Below, one piece after another: positions 11,613-23,549 of a stretch of 64,000 bases of DNA. Numbering within the stretch: position 1 is the stretch's first letter; each line of letters begins with the position of its first letter. Below the pieces are notes generated by a model. That model did no database searches. It saw only the letters and a program-made list of their open reading frames with translations, and had not been told where the DNA came from. The stretch is taken from the NCBI GenBank assembly GCA_009809945.1, contig WTPW01000955.1:180538-244537 (forward strand), given 5' to 3'. The translations under genes were made by a program, and so were the position numbers. Source of the stretch: Gigaspora margarita. Lineage: Eukaryota; Glomeromycota; Glomeromycetes; Diversisporales; Gigasporaceae.

Positions 11613-13631
11613 CATCAGCGAATTATATATACGTAATCTTACGTCAGATATTACGGTCTGTAATATGATGAAAATCTTACGTTTGATACGATTTATTACG
11701 TAATATATTACGTCATCTTACGGTAATATTACGGTTATTATTTCAAAATATTTTGAAATATATTGCAAATAAAAAAAATGCAAAATTACCCCCTACAGAG
11801 GTCGCATACTCATGCAGATCAATAAACTAATGCGCACAGGAAGTAATATTTTGATATTTTCGCATTGTTTCGCAATATTTTGCAAATTTTCGCAAATTTT
11901 CAAAATTTTTTAAAAAATAAATAAATGATATACATATTCACATAATCATGCTTTTTTACATGTTTTCGCAATATTTCGCACGGTTTCGCAATTTAATATA
12001 AAATTTTATATTTTTTTATTTATTATTATATTTTAATTATATTTAAAAATTTTTAAACAATATTACATATTTTATTATATATTATATTTTAAATATTATA
12101 CATTCTTTACAGTATTATTTTTTACATTATTACATATTATTTTAAATACTTTCGCACTTCGTTGCATCTAATTCTATACTATATACAAAAAACTAGCCCT
12201 ATACACTTATTTTCGCTCAACCCATAGTTAGCTATTATCTTCGCTTCTTTGTTTTCTATCGTCTTCGCTTTGACTACTTCTTTTGTTTTGCCTATAACGA
12301 CGTTTCGCTCTCTTTTCAAAATATTCTTGCAAAGGCCAGAGAAAGTGCCAGGAAAGTCGCAAAGTGTCGAAGAAGTCAGAAATAAATAAAATAAAATAAA
12401 AATTAAAAAAATAAGTAAAAAAAAAATGAAAAAACAAAGTCTAATAAAAAAANNNNNNNNNNNNNNNNNNNNNNNNNNNNNNNNNNNNNNNNNNNNNNNN
12501 NNNNNNNNNNNNNNNNNNNNNNNNNNNNNNNNNNNNNNNNNNNNNNNNNNNNNNNNNNNNNNNNNNNNNNNNNNNNNNNNNNNNNNNNNNNNNNNNNNNN
12601 NNNNNNNNNNNNNNNNNNNNNNNNNNNNNNNNNNNNNNNNNNNNNNNNNNNNNNNNNNNNNNNNNNNNNNNNNNNNNNNNNNNNNNNNNNNNNNNNNNNN
12701 NNNNNNNNNNNNNNNNNNNNNNNNNNNNNNNNNNNNNNNNNNNNNNNNNNNNNNNNNNNNNNNNNNNNNNNNNNNNNNNNNNNNNNNNNNNNNNNNNNNN
12801 NNNNNNNNNNNNNNNNNNNNNNNNNNNNNNNNNNNNNNNNNNNNNNNNNNNNNNNNNNNNNNNNNNNNNNNNNNNNNNNNNNNNNNNNNNNNNNNNNNNN
12901 NNNNNNNNNNNNNNNNNNNNNNNNNNNNNNNNNNNNNNNNNNNNNNGAAGCCTTGCAAGAACTTGCAAAAACTTGCGAAGACTTGCGAAAACTTGCGAAA
13001 CTTGCGCCATTTCTCCAAAGAAGCGTTCTTGTAAATTTAGAAATTGCTGGGAGTGTGTTCTTGAATATGTCAGAAGTCATAGTTGTCTTGCGCAAGGTTT
13101 TGAAAAGTATTTGTATTTCTTGTAAAGTGCTGAAATAAAAATAAAATAAAAAAATTTAAAAATAAATAAATAAAAAAAAATGAAAAAAACAAACGAAAAC
13201 AAAAAATAAAGGAACAAAAAGGAACGAAAAGGATCGAAAAGGATCGAAAATAAAAAAGCGAAAAAAAACAAAAAGATTTAATTATAAACAAAAGATCTAA
13301 TCTGATCATGTAGTACAGAATTTGAACATCATCGAACTATTTCGAACTATTTTGAAAAATCAGTCTAATGCGCGATCCAGGTTACAGATCTACTGATCCA
13401 GCTTGGTTTTCTAGTTCTAAAATATTTTGAAAGGGTTCGAAATAATTCATAATACATTTTGAAAGGGTTCAAAATATTTCGAAATGTATTTCGAAATATT
13501 TCGAAATTACTTTCGTAATATTTCGAAATATTGATATTTCGAAATATTTCGAAATATATTACGTAATATTTTGCTTATATTACAGTTCGTAAGACCTTAC
13601 GTAAGATTACGCTATTATAAATTTGCTGATG
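11613..13631. mobile_element. TIR element around an assembly gap
   Basis: The ends are CATCAGCGAATTATA and the complement of CATCAGCAAATTTATA, flanked by TA on both sides (11611-11612, 13632-13633). Subterminal regions are dense in ACGTAATCTTACGT, TTTCGCAATATTTCGCA and TTTCGAAATATTTCGAA words in both orientations. About 494 bases in the middle are N, so any transposase cannot be assessed. Short tandem ACTTGCGAAA units abut the gap on its right (12956-13006), which probably caused it. Confidence 0.65.
12453..12946. other. Assembly gap (N)
   Basis: 494 unknown bases. Apparent frames that cross it are artefacts of the N run. Confidence 0.99.
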
Positions 13632-13639
13632 TACCAGCC

Positions 13640-14210
13640 AACTTTAACTATATGCTACACTTCTATAACAATTTTTTTTGGTAATGTTAAAATCACAATA
13701 CTCTTATTTGACTTTAACTACAAACTGTGGCATTGGAAAAGCAAGTTCAGTATCTGAATTTCACTAACCCATGGCAGTAATCACGATAGAAATCACGATA
13801 CAAACTAATTCAACTACACACTTTAGACACCAGAATGGTGAGTTTTGTAATAGAATTTTTACAGTATTTTATTATTAAATTACAATAATTTCAAATACAA
13901 CTAATTTAACATAAACATATTTATTGTTTTTGGAAATCATGAGTAAGTTTTGTAACTAATTTCTTATGGTAAAAATTGTAATTATTCCAACACGAGCTGA
14001 CTCCACCTTAATTATATACTGTGGTAATCAGAATAGCAAATAAGTCCTATAATAGAATTTGATTAGATTATATCAATTTGATAAAATCTTACTATTGACT
14101 ATACCATATTTGTGACTTGGTTTGTAACAGGATTTTTTATAATATTCGTGTTAGAAACTATAATGTAATATTAGCTAATATAGCCTTAAACAAGAATTTT
14201 TTTGCAGTAG
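13640..14210. repeat. Satellite body of a Helitron-like element (right part)
   Basis: Continues the roughly 110-bp units of 9141-11570 (TATATACTGTGG, CAGAATAGCAAATAAG, ACACGAGCTGACTC). The TIR element at 11613-13631 therefore sits inside a pre-existing array. Confidence 0.55.
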
Positions 14211-14237
14211 CTAATATAATTAAAAACGTTAGATAAG

Positions 14238-14271
14238 ATGGGTAGTGCAAATGCACAATCTGTCACACTAG
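14238..14271 (+). mobile_element. Helitron-type 3' terminus
   Basis: ATGGGTAGTGCAAATGCAC forms a degenerate hairpin followed by AATCTGTCACACTAG and a T. It matches the 2896 end over the TGTCACACTAG region and the 51583 end over the ATAAGATGGGT region. The satellite units immediately upstream are probably its interior. Confidence 0.6.
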
Positions 14272-14795
14272 TTTTTTGAAAGTCAAACACTTCAACTATT
14301 TGAAACTGACCAGCACAAAAGACCAACCATTTTATGTCACATGATTAAAAACATGCAGAAAAATTGATAGATTCGATTTGGCGCAAAACTTTTAATTATT
14401 CTCAAAAAAATGCAAAAAATTCCATATCTCTGATCTGGCAAAACTTCACGCGTGATCATACTAGTCCTGTGCAGCATGCATGTTACATAGCTAACATAAT
14501 ATAATAGTAATTATAAACTAAACTCTCTACAATAAGGAACTTTGATCAAATCTTGAAAAGATTTATTTGAAGATAGATATTCTTTTATAGTTATATAATT
14601 CTATTCTAAGCTAAGTATTTATTATATATTTTTGCTATTCTTTTTTTAAATATTCTTAACTTTTATTTTACTATTAATTTTGTAGAATAGATACAATATA
14701 ATATCCAATATAGTTTAAAAATTATTCTTAATACACTTTTATATACAAGTCAGTCAATATAAAAGTTTTTTCATATCAGCCTAACAAGTGTGTAA

Positions 14796-14922
14796 CAGGG
14801 ATAGTAAAATGGAGGAAATTTGCCTTTTTTCAAATAACCTAGGCCATTTTGGACTAAAATTCATAATAAAATTGGGTCATTTGAGGTCATTGAGGTTATT
14901 TGAAGGTCATTTACTATTCCTG
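14796..14922. mobile_element. hAT MITE with exact 8-bp TSD
   Basis: A 127-bp element with ends CAGGGATAGTAAAATG and CATTTACTATTCCTG. The perfect duplication GTGTGTAA lies at 14788-14795 and 14923-14930. CAGGG-type ends with an 8-bp duplication identify a hAT MITE. Confidence 0.9.
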
Positions 14923-15699
14923 GTGTGTAATGTGAAATACAATAAAATAAGTGTTCAAAATAACTTGACCACATTAAAAATGACAATAATCTTGTACATT
15001 AAGTAGGTCTTGATTTCTTTCTATAGCCTCTAATTCTAAAATTCTACTTATAAAATTATATCATATAGTTCTGCAACTAGTTCTCCTAGAAGTATTATTG
15101 CACCTGAGCTACCTCCTTTAGAGTTGAATTAGTATTGTTAGGTGAAACCTTTTTGCATGATGATGAAAGATGAACCTAAATCCAGTGCAAAGCAAAAGAC
15201 AAAACCTCAGCATAACTAATGAAACCAATGAAGCCCCACAAAAGACAAAACCCTATGAAAGGTGAAAACTAAAATAATATAAAAGGAATACAAATCATTA
15301 AAATCAAATTATTAATAAATGAGTTTTTCTAGGCATCCCTAGCTAGATATATATAACTTATATATCTCTGGCCATTTTAACCAATCAAAAACCAAAAGGA
15401 TCACATGATTTGATTCATGCATTGATCTGACTCTATCGACGCCAGACCAGAACAATTTAGATTATCATGCATGATGTAAGATCGATCGATCCAGATAAGT
15501 TTTGTTTTTTTTTTCTTTTTGTTTTTACCAGTACTAACACCTTTCTTCTTTTGTAAGGTTCAAGCTTTTTCGAAATACAGATAAGTTTGTAAATTCAACT
15601 TTCTTGAAACACGAAATTGGGTACCGGGTAAGCTTTTAAGTCTTTGCGTTGCTTTTTTTTTCTACTGTATTTATATATTCTTTCTTCCAAATATGATTT

Positions 15700-16100
15700 C
15701 GCCATTGGAGTCATCGTCACTTGAGTTATAAGTTTTTGTTCTCTATAATAATTAACACGTATTAAGTTTGTATTACCTTTTTACTAACTTTTCTTTTAGG
15801 AGATTTTGTCATTGATCATGCTACTGGAGTCGCCATCATCATTTGGGTTGGTGTAATTTATCGTTTGTGTCATTACAATGTTTTTTTTTCTACGTTTCTA
15901 ACATTTCTTCACTTTTAAGTATGATTTCTCGTAGCTGGAGTCATCATTATTGGAGTTTTAATTAGTGGTTGTATTGCTTGGTCATCATTAGTTCATTACT
16001 TGGTGTTTTGCAGCTGTTACTGTATTGCAGTTAGTTGAGTTGTTACTGTATCAACATTAGTTGGTGTTTCGCCAGTGTCTTGTGGGTAATATTATATAGA
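15700..16100. repeat. Degenerate GGAGTCATCATCA repeats
   Basis: Sentences of the form TGGAGTCATCGTCACTTGAG recur near 15705, 15825 and 15935 in a T-rich context. No open frame of useful size accompanies them. Confidence 0.45.
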
Positions 16101-16125
16101 ATCTTGTATTCTTTTTTTTCTTTTA

Positions 16126-16475
16126 GGCTTAACAGATTCTAGGAATCGGTCTTATGGTAAGTGTCGATTCTTTTTTTTGTAGGTCAGGTTTTCTTTGGGA
16201 CAAAACTGAACTTGAGCAGAATAAGTATTTTTTTTCTCTTGTTCTTTTTTTCCCTTTTGTTTTTGTAACATGGAATTATACCAGTAATAATAAAACTTTA
16301 AGCTTGGTAGATTTCAGAAACTGTCTTATGGCAGGCATGAGGGAATAGAATCTCAACTTTGTGGGATCCAGAACTGTCTTGCGGCAAGTACTGGAAAATA
16401 ATCTTGGACTTGGTGGGCTCTAGGAACTGTCTTGTACAAGAATTGGTGAATAGAAACTTGGACTTGGTGTTAGTG
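16126..16475. repeat. Tandem 60-70-bp repeat
   Basis: At least four diverged units read TCTAGGAACTGTCTTATGGC followed by AAGTA-like and GAATAGAATCTTGGACTT-like segments, starting near 16138, 16310, 16366 and 16420. A single 64-residue frame crosses the array but follows the repeat rather than a protein signature. Confidence 0.6.
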
Positions 16476-16508
16476 TTTATCGTTGTATAACTAACTTTTT
16501 TGCATCAT

Positions 16509-16794
16509 TAGGGTTCCGCAATTTGATTTGATCTTCAAATATTTGAATCAAATATTTGATCAAATTCAAATTCAAATTTGACTATATTTGATTTGATCAA
16601 ATTCAAATCTGGCCAAATTTGATTTGATTTGACAAATATTTGATTTGATTTAAAAATTACTATTAAAAATTCAAATTCAAATCAAATTCAAATCCAAATA
16701 TTTGAATCAAATCAAATTCAAATCAGGGTCAATTTGATTTGATCAAATTCAAATTGACCCAATATTTGATTTGATTTGAATTTGAGGAACCCTA
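16509..16794. mobile_element. hAT-type MITE made of AAATTTGATTTGATC words
   Basis: The ends TAGGGTTCCGCAATTTGATT and TTTGAGGAACCCTA are the same as those of the 30274-30539 copy, which has a perfect 8-bp duplication. The interior is almost wholly permutations of TTTGATTTGATCAAA and AAATTCAAATC, so both strands look alike and the whole element can fold. The target duplication of this copy is not clean (CATT on both sides). Confidence 0.75.
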
Positions 16795-17006
16795 GTCATT
16801 GGTGTCAGTTTTGTGCCATCTGGTAACCGTTTCGCTATTGCCATTATTAGAGATTCCATAGGTTGTTAGATAGTTAAAGTTAGGGTTAAAATTAGGTAGT
16901 ATTGGTTAGATAGATAGGTTAGGTTAGCTATTTTGAATCCGTTAGTTGCACAATAGATAAAATTTTTTATTTTTGTGCTATAATTTTGAATTTGTAAGAT
17001 TTTTTG

Positions 17007-17988
17007 ATATTTTTTTTTATGTGTCAAAGTTTCCGCTCTGGGGAGAAGCTTTTATTCAAGTAAATCAGACCATGTGCGCCTCCAGGGGCAATCTAGCACT
17101 TGTTATATTGATGAAAGTACAACTAGCTACACCTGCAACTTTTGGTTGCCTATTTAAGTAGCCACCCGAAGGTCCTACACTAGCTGCCATACCTGCAACC
17201 TGCATACCGGCATTGTCTATTTAAACCCTCTGGTCCCTGCGCCTCCTGCCAAGTCCTCCTTGTATCACTGGTACAGTCCTCTGTTACATAAAGTAGTCAA
17301 GACCAGTTCCAGATGTATCACAAAACACTCTTAGGACTAGTTTATCCTTGTAGAACACTTGGTAGAGCAGTCTCTGCCCTACACAGGTATTACCTATGCT
17401 TTGGTAACTTACGCATCTGCATTATACTGATACTTGGGGTCAGGGCTAACCATTAAACCCCTACTATTACCTACTTCTGCCCTTGTAAGGTTTACTCCAA
17501 TCCCGATACCCACCACAACCTTCTTATCAGTCCTTCCTTAGTATCTCCAAACTTCCAAACCAGTTAGCTTGAAAGGGTTAGTTGGCCCGGCATTAGGTGC
17601 TGAATGGACTCCCTCCTCTTGGTACATGCTACTGAAATACATGTTCTTTTCTTCTGGTGCGTCTCCGGCGGCCAGGTTGGTGGACCCCCTCCTCGAGGAT
17701 CTTGTTGTCCAGTTCTCTAGCTCCAGTTTCTGATATTCCAATTATGGTTAGCACCGTTGAAGATATTTGCTACTTCTTCACTCGGGACTTCCAAACGGGA
17801 ATCTATTTTCTGATCCTTGGATTTTGTGCGCCTGACGGCTCACATTCAAGATAGTATACCAAAGGACCAACGAGGAGAAATGGTACCATAACACAGGCCT
17901 ATTTTCTAAAGCATCGCCAGTGGGATTTGAACCCTAGACCTGCCGCTTGGGGTGACAACTTACCAACTTCTCTAAGTCGCCACACCTC
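17007..17988 (-). mobile_element. Long tRNA-derived SINE with 12-bp TSD
   Basis: On the minus strand it starts GAGGTGTGGCGACTTAGAGA with a tRNA-like head: an A-box-like TAGAGAAGTTGG and a good B box, GGTTCAAATCC (about 17930). It ends in an A-rich tail, seen on the plus strand as ATATTTTTTTTTTATG. The perfect duplication TAAGATTTTTTG flanks it (16995-17006 and 17989-18000). The body is GC-richer than its surroundings and carries no long frame. At 982 bp it is long for a SINE. It would be transcribed by RNA polymerase III and moved by a LINE in trans. Confidence 0.75.
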
Positions 17989-18169
17989 TAAGATTTTTTG
18001 TTAATAATAAAATAAAATTTATATTAATAGTAAAATTGTATAATTAGTTGATTAATAAAGTAGGAGAAATGGGCTAGCACTATTATACTCTAAATCAGTT
18101 CGCTGTAACTAAGCATTGATATTTAAAAATGTCTTGTGTTTCAACATATGATAATACGAAGATGGTATT

Positions 18170-18720
18170 TTTTAAAAAATTTGAGTGAAAATATTTCCAC
18201 AACCACTTGATCAAACTTGACTAAAATTTTTTTATTTGAATTCTATGGATTCATAAAATTTAAATAAAAAAATTTTCGTCGAGTTTAGTCAAGTGTTTGT
18301 GGAGATATCTTCACTCAAAGTTAGAGAAAAATCAAAACATCTATTAAAATAGAAGCTATCAAATTTTTTTAAAAATTTGAGCGAAGATATCTCCACAACC
18401 ACTTGACCAAACTCGACAAAAATATTTATTTGAATTCTATGGATCCATAGAATTCAAATAAAAAAATTTTTATTGAGTTTGGTCAAATGGCTGTAGAGAT
18501 ATCTTCGCTCAAATTTTTTAAAAAATTTGGCATAGCTTTTATTTTGATAGACATTTTGACTTTTCTCTAACTTTGAGCGAAGATATCTCCACAACCACTT
18601 GACCAAACTCAATGAAATTTTTTTTAATTGAATTCTATGAATCCATAGAATTCAAATAAAAAAATTTTCATCGAGTTTGGTTAAATAGTTGTGGAGTTAT
18701 CTTCGTTCAAAGGTTTAAAA
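18170..18720. repeat. Row of three large hairpins
   Basis: Three units of about 140 bp, near 18183-18318, 18375-18515 and 18572-18710. Each is an inverted repeat with GCGAAGATATCTCCACAACC at one end, the complement at the other, and a centre like GAATTCTATGGATCCATAGA. Spacing is about 195 bp. The linkers between units are also similar in both orientations (TTTTGATAGACATTTTGA against TCAAAACATCTATTAAAA). No coding potential. Confidence 0.8.
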
Positions 18721-19334
18721 TTTTTTTTCTTTGGATTGATAATTCTGGGTTACACAAAAGTAGCTGACCTGTCCAGCGTTATTGCATGATCGAGTGATTG
18801 ACAAAAATAGAGATCACGTGACTTTTTTGAATTTTAATTGGTTAAAAGGCCAGAGATATATAAGTATATATCTCTAGCTAGAGATGCCTAGAAGAACCTT
18901 TAATAAAATTAAGGCAAAGCAAAGCAAATACTTGAATGCTGCACTCATATTTTGTGTGTTAAATACTATTAGATAATAGCTATCAGATATGGCTTTTGTG
19001 GTGTTGGCCAATGATTTTAAATGACCTATATACCTTTATGGCCTGTTATAGGCTATTTGGTCATAATGAAAATTAATAACTTTATGCCGCTAGCTCGTTA
19101 AAATGATTTTGAAATTTTTTTTTAGACTCTTTCAAAATTTATTTAAAACTGCTCTCTCTATTTCTATATAAAATTAAAGTATCTCTTTTATAAATCAGAA
19201 AATTTCTAAATTTACGCTGTGTTTGTACACAACTATGATCAACATCCAATAATAGATTTTTGGTTTGTCTTTATATTGCACAGTTTGTTTTTTTATTTGA
19301 TAAGAAAAACAAAGCAAAGAATATCTTAGGTTCA

Positions 19335-19435
19335 TTTTTTTCAACACCAATTCCATTTAATTAAAACTCACCAATTAGCATCATCAATCTCTACAAACTT
19401 TTGACAGTAAATGAATGCAAAATGTTCATTTGTTT
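19335..19435. repeat. Isolated unit of the 62-63 kb minisatellite
   Basis: TCAACACCAATTCCATT, ATCTCTACAAACTTTTGACA and ATGAATGCAAAATGTTCAT follow the order of the units at 62342-63100, so one diverged unit is present here. Confidence 0.55.
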
Positions 19436-19611
19436 TTAATGTCAATTACATCATAATAACTTTTCTAGCATAAAATTTCTGATTGTTAGTAAGCCTTATG
19501 TTCTCTGCTGCTAATTTTTTACAATAATTGAAATTAATAAAAACTTAACTGCTAAGCGGGACACCTTAAAAAAAATGAAAAAGAAATTTAATATAACTTA
19601 TCTGATGATTA

Positions 19612-19834
19612 GGCCATTTTTAGTTAATTTTTAGATTAACATCACCTCTCTCGTTTGGCTGCCCCTCAAAAATTAAACAAGCCAACCACAATGCAGTATA
19701 AACTTTGTTAGTTATGTGATTAATGTTGACCAATGAGATTTGATCAGGATTTGTTTAATTATATGTGTTTGTTTAATCCCCCCATGCCTAAGCCTAAATA
19801 TTAACGTTAATCTAAAAATCAACTAAAAATGGCT
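19612..19834. mobile_element. PIF/Harbinger-like MITE
   Basis: A 223-bp element with ends GGCCATTTTTAGTTAATTTT and the near complement (AAAATCAACTAAAAATGGCT). A TTA trinucleotide is duplicated at 19609-19611 and 19835-19837. GG-starting ends with a TTA duplication fit PIF/Harbinger. Confidence 0.8.
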
Positions 19835-20319
19835 TTACTTAATAACCACTTATTTTATGCAGCATTATGTAGCAAACCTAAAATTACATTTTATAATCTT
19901 ATATTTTATATAAATTTTGCGTAAAATTCAGTAACATAGATTTATGTAAATTTCACGTGTATACAAAATACCAACACTATGAAAAACCCTGCTAACTACA
20001 ATAGATTCTGATAAAGTTTACTGATCAAATTGATACTGTAACTATTAATAAAGGAGAGCATATACGTTTAACCAATTTAACTCTAATAGTTACTAGAAGA
20101 TAAGTACTGATTTACTCGAATAAAGGTTTCTTCAATACTACAATAGCTTAATTCCTTTATTTTTCTTAAGTAAAATCAAAGGGAACTTCTCTACCTCTAT
20201 ATCTCTTTATTGAAGCCAAATTTATTCAAATTTAATCTATGACACATTAATGTGTTGTTTGGCATGTTAGCATGTTGTTTAACATGCCATATACTATGTT
20301 TATATGCTATTGAAAATGT

Positions 20320-20575
20320 TTAATTTGTGTTCCTTAACCCTATAAGAAAATTGGATCAGATCGGCACGGGTTGGCATTGGGTCTTTGTGGCACAGGTCAA
20401 GATCCAGATTTATATGGATATGGTCCGAATTGGCATAGATTCTATGGACCGTGTGGAACCATATGCACATGCCAATTGGACCATAAATGGCTCGGGTTTT
20501 GTAGTAGTTTACTAGTCGAATCGGCACATCGGCACAGGATTTGGCACAGGTAAAGGAAGATAAATTCACATGCCA
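20320..20575. repeat. GC-richer inverted-repeat patch
   Basis: ATGGTCCGAATTGGCATAG pairs imperfectly with CATGCCAATTGGACCATA, and GGATCAGATCGGCAC-like words recur. Overlapping frames on both strands of 60-95 residues follow from the palindrome and are not taken as genes. Element ends were not found. Confidence 0.4.
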
Positions 20576-20589
20576 CTGCAATAACAATG

Positions 20590-21286
20590 TGGATTAACTA
20601 TTAAAACATAAATTTACCTAAGTAATCAATATAAGATGAACAAGCTAACTTCATATGAAGTAAAATTTCATAAGGAATTTTTTTTGTTAAGACACACAGG
20701 AAAGCTTTATTAGTGAAATTCTCTTTTTAAAAGAAAAACATTTACTGATCTTTCACTCTCCACGAAACGAGCCAATACATATTACAAGCCAACACGTGTT
20801 TGGGTAGTAAATGGACTAAGTAATCAAAACTATGTTAGGTGTATTAGTAATTTAAATATGATCAGATTTTATCAGTAAAATTAAAAATGATTGACTAAAA
20901 TATTATTTTACTTTAACTAATTATAAAGAAAAGTACAAAATTCTGAAAGATTCCAATGAATATTGCCTTCATTTTCTAATTCTTTTGAGTGAAATCTCTT
21001 TATAAGAACTATCTCTAAAAAGTTACGCTCGATTTTTCGCAAAAGCTCTAGTAAATTTTTTTGTTTATACTTATTGTACAAATTTTTTTTAATAAATTTA
21101 TATATTCCTATTAGTTGAACAAGTGTTGAACACCTAAATTTTTACAGGTAGTTTTAAGAAGAGTGAACCTAGTAATGATCTCGAATTGTATCACTCTTAA
21201 CATAATCACATGTAATTTTGATTGGACAAAAAGTAATCAAATATCAGGTGACCATAAGACCCGTATCATTGGATTTTCTATACTAT
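20590..21286. other. AT-rich flank of the Ty3 element
   Basis: No gene or clear element seen. The last bases, ACTAT (21282-21286), are the target site of the retrotransposon. Confidence 0.5.
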
Positions 21287-21984
21287 TGTTATTCTATATC
21301 CACTTTTTTAAAGATAGTAGATAACTAGAGCGACCTTAGATAGTTAACACTTTGTATAACCTTACTTGTTACTGTGATATATCTAAGTCAAGAGGCATTT
21401 TTTAATAAAACTTAACAAAGAAGATTTTTGGCAATTTGCAATTACGAAAGAGGCTACAATTAAAAGTATATGAAGATACTAGTAACTGTTTAATTTAAAT
21501 AATAAATAAATGTATTTATTAGTGAAAGAGTATGAAGACTCGATGTTGAACTTGGGTCCACATTGGCTGCTTTTATACATTTTTGTTTTTCACAAATGTA
21601 ACAGGCTATATCTATTACATGTGCAATAAATGCTATATCTACTACTAATAAAATATATAGTATAAATAGTATAAATATAATATATAAAATAAATGACATA
21701 TGTATTATAAATAAAATATAAAGTATATATGCTATAAATATGACATGTTTTATAAATGCCATATATGCACTTTGGCGCGCAGTAGATCTCCTAGCCAATC
21801 AAATTGTAGATCCTATACTTGATTATTTATTGGTTCCGATCTTGGCAAACAGTGGTCATACAGGGATGATCTATAGCTCATTCGAACCGTCTCATCGAGC
21901 TGAGTCGAATGGTGGTTGTTTCATCGATTTCTGATTATTGGATCAAGAGTTATGCCCGTTTTTGTGTATTTTTATAGGTCAACA
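21287..21984 (-). repeat. 3' LTR (uninterrupted)
   Basis: 698 bp, reading TGTTATTCTATATCC to TATAGGTCAACA on the plus strand. It is the intact reference for the split 5' LTR and shows the empty sites of three later insertions: near 21447 for the SINE, near 21507 for the hAT MITE and near 21720 for the Helitron. It contains the CGTCTCATCGAG palindromic module at 21878-21915. Confidence 0.9.
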
Positions 21985-21997
21985 TTCTCCTGGGCTT
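21985..21997 (-). promoter_or_regulatory. Candidate polypurine tract
   Basis: On the minus strand CCCAGGAGAA directly precedes the 3' LTR start TGTTGACC. This is the expected position of the plus-strand primer for reverse transcription, although the purine run is short. Confidence 0.5.
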
Positions 21998-22018
21998 ATT
22001 TTCGAATTCTATGAGAAC

Positions 22019-22424
22019 TTAGAATAAGAAGACAAGGTCTGATGTACGGAGATTCTTAATATTGGACAGATTTAAGAATTTGGTTTGATAAATAGCTTCT
22101 ACACCATATGGTAAAAAGATCTTGTAGGTTCGAGTAGAAGCTACTTTATAATGCTTGGTTAGGAGATTAGCCAAAACTGTACGTTGGGCTAGAGTTTTGG
22201 CTTTGTTTCTAGATGTTCTCCTAGATAATATGCATAAACCAAAGTTCTCATACAAATACTTTCACTACAACTTTGTCTTGCTATAATTCGTAAAATTTGA
22301 TATACTGCTTGAACCTTCTTTTTAGTTCGATCCCTTCGATGATAGGGAGGAGGTTCTACAACAACATCAGCTGGTTCTGTCTCAGATAACTCCTTCATAA
22401 TTAACTCTAATACTGTTGTCATCT
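22019..22424 (-). pseudogene. Extra frame downstream of integrase, function unknown
   Basis: Two overlapping frames, one starting at 22422 (MTTVLELIMKELSETEPADV) and one ending at 22019 with TSDLVFLF, together look like one product of about 130 residues broken by a frameshift near 22250. The product is basic, with YHRRDRTKKK near its start. It lies between integrase and the 3' LTR, where Ty3 relatives sometimes carry an additional gene. No membrane segment argues for an envelope protein. Unrecognised. Confidence 0.45.
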
Positions 22425-22507
22425 TTTTAAAATTGCTAAATATAGTAGAAAGAAATAAAATAGAAAATAATAAAAAAAAAGATTTTCTATATAATGATTA
22501 TAGGGTC

Positions 22508-23545
22508 CTATGTTTGATGGGTATAGTACTTTTTTAGTAAATAGGCATTGATTGGTATTTCTAAGATCTGTCCATCCATTGTACGAAGCTTGTAAACATC
22601 CTGTGCCACTTTACTATGGATAAAATAGGTTCCTTTCCATTTTGGTAATAATTTGCCTGTGAAATATTTATCTCTTGTAGCATTGTAACACAATACTTGT
22701 TCTTCTTTTTCAAATAGGCATTTAACTTTCTTGAGCTTTCTATCCCAGTAGAACTTCTGGCGTTGTTGAGATTTCTCAACATTCTTCTTTGCTTGGGCCC
22801 AATTGGCAGGTGAATCTTCTATAAGAGAGTATAATCTCGTTAAAAGATTTTATTCTAAATTTTCTTGTAATCCAAAGATAGGCAATTTCGGCTCTCTGCT
22901 ATAGATAAGTAAGAAGTGTGAACTTGGTAGTTGCATGTTTAAAACTTCTATAAGAGAACAGGACAGAAGGCATTAATTTATTCCATTCTGTATTGTCATT
23001 AGCTAATTTGGCTAAGGATTCACACAATGTTCTATTAAAACGTTCTACTAATCCATTTGTTTGTGGATGATAGGGAGTAGTTAAAAATGTTTAATTTGGA
23101 ACTTCTGCATTAAATCTTCAATGAGCAAATTATTAAAATGTGTTCCACAATCAGAAAGTATAAAATTAGGACATCCATGTCTACAAATAATGTCCTCATA
23201 AATAAAATCAGCAGTTTGTTGAGCAGTGGCATTAGGTACTGCTTTAGCTTCAGGATATTTGGTCATATAATCCATAGCAACGATTATATATTTATTTCCT
23301 TGGGCAATAGAAGGGAGAGGTCCAACAAAATCAATTCCAATTTTGTCAAAGGGTGCTTCTACTTTGATAGGGTGAGAGGACCACGTTGTCATATTTTCTT
23401 CTTTTTTGACAACTATCACAGGTCTTCACATAGTTTCGAATATGTTTATACATTTGAGGCCAATAGTATCGACTTTTGATTTTGTCAAACATTTTGTTAG
23501 TTCCAAAATGTGCTCCAAGAGGATGGTTGTGCATGAGGTACAATA
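22508..23545 (-). pseudogene. Integrase region of pol, frameshifted
   Basis: The zinc-binding domain, upstream in the reading direction (23543 downward), shows HNHPLGAHFG and TCDSCQKRR, an HHCC finger. The catalytic core follows (frame 23419-23081) with IDFVGPLPS and LSDCGTHF, the first two acidic residues. After a frameshift near 23085 comes HPQTNGLVERFNR, holding the catalytic Glu. The C-terminal part (22693-22508) has KWKGTYFIHSKVAQDVYKL, typical of the Ty3 C-terminal fold. At least three frame changes and a stop make it inactive. It would insert element DNA into the host chromosome. Confidence 0.85.
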
Positions 23546-23549
23546 CGGC

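Larger units (their letters stand above)
15321..18898. mobile_element. Long-TIR element, about 3.6 kb
   Basis: Inverted arms of about 100 bp: TTTTTCTAGGCATCCCTAGC at the left and the complement of GGTTCTTCTAGGCATCTCTA at the right, both continuing through TATATATCTCTGGCC to a CCAATCAAAA segment. A TTAATAAA-like sequence lies just outside both ends, so the duplication may be 8-9 bp. Long inverted ends with such a TSD suggest a Mutator-like (MULE) non-autonomous element. No transposase is seen. It contains a MITE (16509), a SINE (17007-17988) and three hairpins (18.2-18.7 kb). Confidence 0.6.

Noticed and set aside
12179..13095. Several long frames on both strands across this interval
   Set aside because: They exist only because the 494 N have no stops. 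The real sequence on either side is low-complexity repeat.
13140..13280. A Phe-rich membrane protein on the minus strand
   Set aside because: The frame is the complement of an A-rich low-complexity tract.
14788..15006. 72-codon frame
   Set aside because: It crosses a hAT MITE and begins in its target duplication, so it cannot be an old gene.
17538..17854. Overlapping frames of 65-67 codons on both strands
   Set aside because: They lie inside the tRNA-derived SINE body and show no domain. GC-richer SINE sequence simply has fewer stops.
20300..20587. A 95-codon minus-strand gene
   Set aside because: Two more frames on the other strand follow the same inverted repeat; no domain and no codon signal.
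22019..22424. Envelope-type gene of the retrotransposon
   Set aside because: No signal peptide or membrane segment; the product is short and basic.
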